Positions 13,971 to 16,320 of a DNA stretch of 16,320 nt are shown here, piece after piece; the stretch's first letter is position 1; every line of letters starts with the position of its first letter. The notes below the pieces were generated by a model. It was not told the origin of the DNA, did no database searches, and saw nothing but the letters and a program-made list of their open reading frames with translations. The stretch comes from Kocuria sp. p3-SID1428 (GTDB lineage: Bacteria > Actinomycetota > Actinomycetes > Actinomycetales > Micrococcaceae), in assembly GCF_025149945.1 (NCBI RefSeq), contig NZ_JALXVH010000053.1, forward strand, positions 1-16,320, in the 5' to 3' direction. The translations under genes were made by a program, and so were the position numbers.

Positions 13971-14679
13971 TGGGCAGGTTCGGGTCGGCGCCGCCGATGA
14001 GCGCCTGCAGCCGATCCAGCAGCTTGGGACTCAGGTCCTCGCCCGCCTGGAGCACTCGGGGCGCCAGGTCGCGCTCCAGGGTCCGCGCCCGGAAGGCCTC
14101 GGCCACCGTGATCCCGTGCTCGGGCCGGGAGATCACCCGCACCTCGTCGCCGCGCCGGACCTCCCCTGGGGCGTCGACGGCCAGGTAAGCCCCGGAGCGG
14201 GCTCGCTGCGTGAAGCGCTTGATCCAGCCCTGCTCCTCCATTACGCCGGCGAACGTGCCGCACGGGATGCGGGGCTCGGTGACGCGCAGCCGCGCGGTCC
14301 CGATCTGCCAGAGCTCGCCGATCACGGCGTCGTCCACCGCCACGGACTCGAGCGTGAGGTTCTCGCCGAACATGCCGTCGTGCAGCGGACGGCCCAGCTG
14401 CTCCTCCCACCAGTCCAGCTCGGCGCGGTCGAACGCGTAGACGGCCTGGAACCTGCCGCCGTGGTGGGCCCGATCGCCCACGAAGTCGCCTGAGACCCCC
14501 GAGGCGACCGGGGCGTCGGGGTCCCTGGGGCCGGGGTCGGCGATCGCCACGGGTCCGTCGACGGGCTGCTTGAAGATGCCGGTCGAGACCCGACGGGGCG
14601 CCGGATTCTCCCGCTCGGTGCCCACGTTGAGGCTGCGGACCCGGCCCGTCGCGTTCCCTCTGTGCTCGTGCGCGCTCAT
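13966..14679 (-). CDS. MOSC domain protein (YiiM-like)
   Basis: MOSC domain proteins carry molybdenum-cofactor sulfuration or Moco-dependent N-hydroxylated-compound reduction; YiiM-type single-domain members are the nearest match. It has 237 residues. The domain spans about 50-190, with GVSGDFVGDRAHHGG (61-75), the FGENLT motif (104-109) and the conserved cysteine C140 in RIPCGTF, which would bind Moco or carry persulfide sulfur. A C-terminal helical tail (190-237) follows. ATG 14679 is supported by TAGGAT six bases upstream, which can be read either as a leaderless -10 or as a poor AGGA ribosome site. Its physiological substrate is unknown. Confidence 0.9.
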   Translation of the reverse strand: MSAHEHRGNATGRVRSLNVGTERENPAPRRVSTGIFKQPVDGPVAIADPGPRDPDAPVASGVSGDFVGDRAHHGGRFQAVYAFDRAELDWWEEQLGRPLHDGMFGENLTLESVAVDDAVIGELWQIGTARLRVTEPRIPCGTFAGVMEEQGWIKRFTQRARSGAYLAVDAPGEVRRGDEVRVISRPEHGITVAEAFRARTLERDLAPRVLQAGEDLSPKLLDRLQALIGGADPNLPS

Positions 14680-14685
14680 GCCGAA

Positions 14686-14691
14686 ATCCTA
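14686..14691 (-). promoter_or_regulatory. Possible -10 of a leaderless MOSC transcript
   Basis: TAGGAT on the minus strand ends six bases before ATG 14679. The AGGA inside it could instead be a ribosome binding site, so this reading is tentative. Confidence 0.35.
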
Positions 14692-14744
14692 GATCCGCAC
14701 CCTGCATCGCAGAGGACGGGCGCTGGGGGGATGCTGATCGCTTT

Positions 14745-14902
14745 GCTACCGTTGAAACTGGTGAGCCGGGAAGTCTGGTCGGCCCGCGAGAGCGGTATGC
14801 ACATGAACGTGCCCGCATGCAGGCCCATGCTCCGCCGAAGCGAACGCTGTTCCGATTCCTCTTCGCCGGCTGCGGCCGCTTGCGGGCCGAACCCCACAGG
14901 AG
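14745..14902 (+). promoter_or_regulatory. Structured 5' leader of nhaA, candidate ion-sensing riboswitch
   Basis: Two hundred bases upstream of nhaA carry no coding frame but several pairings. GCTACCG (14745-14751) pairs with CGGTATGC (14793-14800) around one bulge; GCCG (14765-14768) pairs with CGGC (14780-14783); CCGC-GAGA-GCGG (14784-14795) is a GNRA-capped alternative; and CGGCC/GGCCG (14873-14889) lies just before the AGGAG at 14898. The core TGGTGAGCCGGGAAGTCTGG (14759-14778) looks like a conserved RNA block. Leaders of nhaA in other bacteria include the nhaA-I (Li-I) and nhaA-II riboswitches; membership here is unproven. TACCGT (14747-14752) may be a -10, in which case the RNA begins near 14759. 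Confidence 0.45.
14898..14902 (+). promoter_or_regulatory. nhaA: nhaA ribosome binding site
   Basis: AGGAG four bases before ATG 14907. It decides this start over ATG 14817. CTCC at 14830-14833 could pair with its GGAG. Confidence 0.65.
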
Positions 14903-14906
14903 ACCG

Positions 14907-16316
14907 ATGACCACGCCCCAGAGCTCCGCGGACAACACCGCCGAGCCGGATCACGACACCGAGCCGCACCACGACCCCGTCTACGGCGCCTCCGACACCC
15001 CTTCCACGAGCCGGATCGGGCAGCTGCTGCGCTCGGAGACCGTCGCCGGTGTCTTGCTGCTGATCGCCACGGTCCTGGCCCTGATCGCGGCCAACGCCCC
15101 CGGCCTGCGCGAGCTCTACGAATCGGTCAGCCACTTCCACTTCGGCCCGGTCTTCGGCGATCCGGAGAACCCGCTGCTCACACTGGATCTGAGCGTGAGC
15201 CACTGGGCGGCCGACGCTCTGCTGGCGGTGTTCTTCTTCCTGGTGGGCCTGGAGCTCAAGCAGGAGTTCGTCGACGGCGAGCTGCGCAACCCGGGTAAGG
15301 CGGCCGTGCCGATCGCTGCGGCCTTCGGCGGCGTGCTGGTTCCCGCCCTCATCTTCGTGGCCTTCGCGCTCGGCGGCGAGGGGGAGATCATGAGCGGCTG
15401 GGCGATTCCCACTGCCACGGACATCGCCTTCGCGACCGCTGTGCTGGCGATCGTCGGCTCGCACCTGCCGGTGGCCATGCGCACGTTCCTGCTGACCCTG
15501 GCCGTCGTCGATGACCTGCTCGCGATCACGATCATCGCGCTGTTCTACACCTCGGACCTCAGCCTGGGGCACCTGGGGGCTGCGATCATCCCGATCGCCG
15601 TCTTCGCGCTGATCGCCTACAAGGGGCAGGCCACGTTCGCCGAGAAGACCTGGCTGACCTGGCTGGGCCTGTTCCCGCTGGGCGTGATCACCTGGGCGCT
15701 GTTCTACAACTCCGGCATCCACGCCACCATCGCCGGCGTGGTCCTGGCCTTCATGGTCCCGGTCCACCCGGACCGCCGCACCGCCGAGCGGGATCCCGAG
15801 GCCGTGGGCCTCGCCTCCCACCTCGAGCACCTGGTCCGCCCCTTCTCGGCCGCGCTGTGCGTCCCGATCTTCGCCTTCTTCTCCGCCGGCGTGTTCGTGG
15901 AGGGCTGGAGCGGTCTGGTCGAATCCTGGACCTCGGTCGCGGCGCTGGGCGTGATCGTCGGCCTGCTGGTCGGCAAGACCGCCGGCATCACGGCCACCAC
16001 GTGGCTGCTCACCCGCCTGCGCAGGTTCAACCTGGATCCGGACATCCAGTGGATCGATGTCGTGGGCCTGGCGGCCCTGGCGGGCATCGGATTCACGGTC
16101 TCGCTGCTGATCAGCGAGCTGTCCTTCGGGACGTCGTCGGATCTGGGCTCCACCTCCAAGGTCGGCATCCTCACCGGCTCGGTGCTCGCAGCCGTGCTGG
16201 GCGGCGCGCTGCTGGGCATCCGCAACCGCCACTACAAGAAGGTGGGGACGCCGGACACGGCCTCCGAGGACACGACCGGGTCCTCGGGCCCGGAGGCCTC
16301 GGCACCGCAGAGCTGA
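14907..16316 (+). CDS. nhaA: Na+/H+ antiporter NhaA
   Basis: Exports Na+ (or Li+) in exchange for protons across the inner membrane; 469 residues, longer than the 388 of E. coli because of a hydrophilic N-terminus (1-37) and a Ser/Thr/Asp-rich C-tail (about 447-469). About twelve hydrophobic helices are visible. Key residues align: D172 in IPTATDIAFA (E. coli D133), D202/D203 in AVVDDLLAITI (D163/D164) and K357 in GKTAGI (K300). FFFLVGLELKQEF is at 109-121. ATG 14907, with AGGAG four bases upstream, is chosen; an upstream in-frame ATG at 14817 would add residues encoded by the leader, unlike the family. Its promoter region is shared divergently with the MOSC gene. The end is complete, four bases from the window edge. 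Confidence 0.96.
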   Translation: MTTPQSSADNTAEPDHDTEPHHDPVYGASDTPSTSRIGQLLRSETVAGVLLLIATVLALIAANAPGLRELYESVSHFHFGPVFGDPENPLLTLDLSVSHWAADALLAVFFFLVGLELKQEFVDGELRNPGKAAVPIAAAFGGVLVPALIFVAFALGGEGEIMSGWAIPTATDIAFATAVLAIVGSHLPVAMRTFLLTLAVVDDLLAITIIALFYTSDLSLGHLGAAIIPIAVFALIAYKGQATFAEKTWLTWLGLFPLGVITWALFYNSGIHATIAGVVLAFMVPVHPDRRTAERDPEAVGLASHLEHLVRPFSAALCVPIFAFFSAGVFVEGWSGLVESWTSVAALGVIVGLLVGKTAGITATTWLLTRLRRFNLDPDIQWIDVVGLAALAGIGFTVSLLISELSFGTSSDLGSTSKVGILTGSVLAAVLGGALLGIRNRHYKKVGTPDTASEDTTGSSGPEASAPQS

Positions 16317-16320
16317 GTTC

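Overview
The window is high-GC DNA with strong G/C bias at third codon positions, GTG starts, GTGA overlaps between genes and several probable leaderless transcripts. This fits an actinobacterium, most likely a member of the Micrococcales (Kocuria/Micrococcus-like). That placement is an inference from style and gene content; no rRNA or other marker is present. It looks like ordinary chromosome: there is no transposase, integrase, phage gene, tRNA, rRNA or CRISPR array.

Layout. Positions 1-8355 are all minus strand. They hold a 3'-truncated D-2-hydroxyacid dehydrogenase (glyoxylate/hydroxypyruvate reductase type), then a repeat-bearing spacer, and Mn-type superoxide dismutase with a clear promoter. 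Next come an amylosucrase-like GH13 protein that has lost catalytic residues, a gene-free stretch crowded with DnaA-box-like nonamers (about 4510-4890), and a four-gene glycine betaine/choline-type ABC importer operon (ATPase, permease, permease, lipoprotein). From 8496 rightwards the genes alternate: a DUF808 membrane protein (+) preceded by a possible 26-codon leader peptide; an ABC exporter and a MarR regulator (-); a DODA/LigB-type ring-opening dioxygenase (+) divergent from marR; a two-TM acidic hypothetical protein (+); a MOSC-domain protein (-); and the Na+/H+ antiporter NhaA (+) behind a structured leader.

How the genes may work together. The betaine-type importer and NhaA both serve osmotic and ionic homeostasis. 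SodA, and perhaps the MarR/dioxygenase/exporter group, serve stress and aromatic or quinone detoxification. MarR sits between the exporter and the divergent dioxygenase, and a palindrome overlaps the dioxygenase promoter, so one regulator could control both sides.

The observations most worth checking are the DnaA-box cluster far from any dnaA/dnaN, the degenerate amylosucrase, the nhaA leader, the leaderless leader peptide before DUF808, the 56-bp composite palindrome at 9626-9681, and a convergent terminator whose stem contains both stop codons. No clearly new multi-gene defence or mobile system was found.
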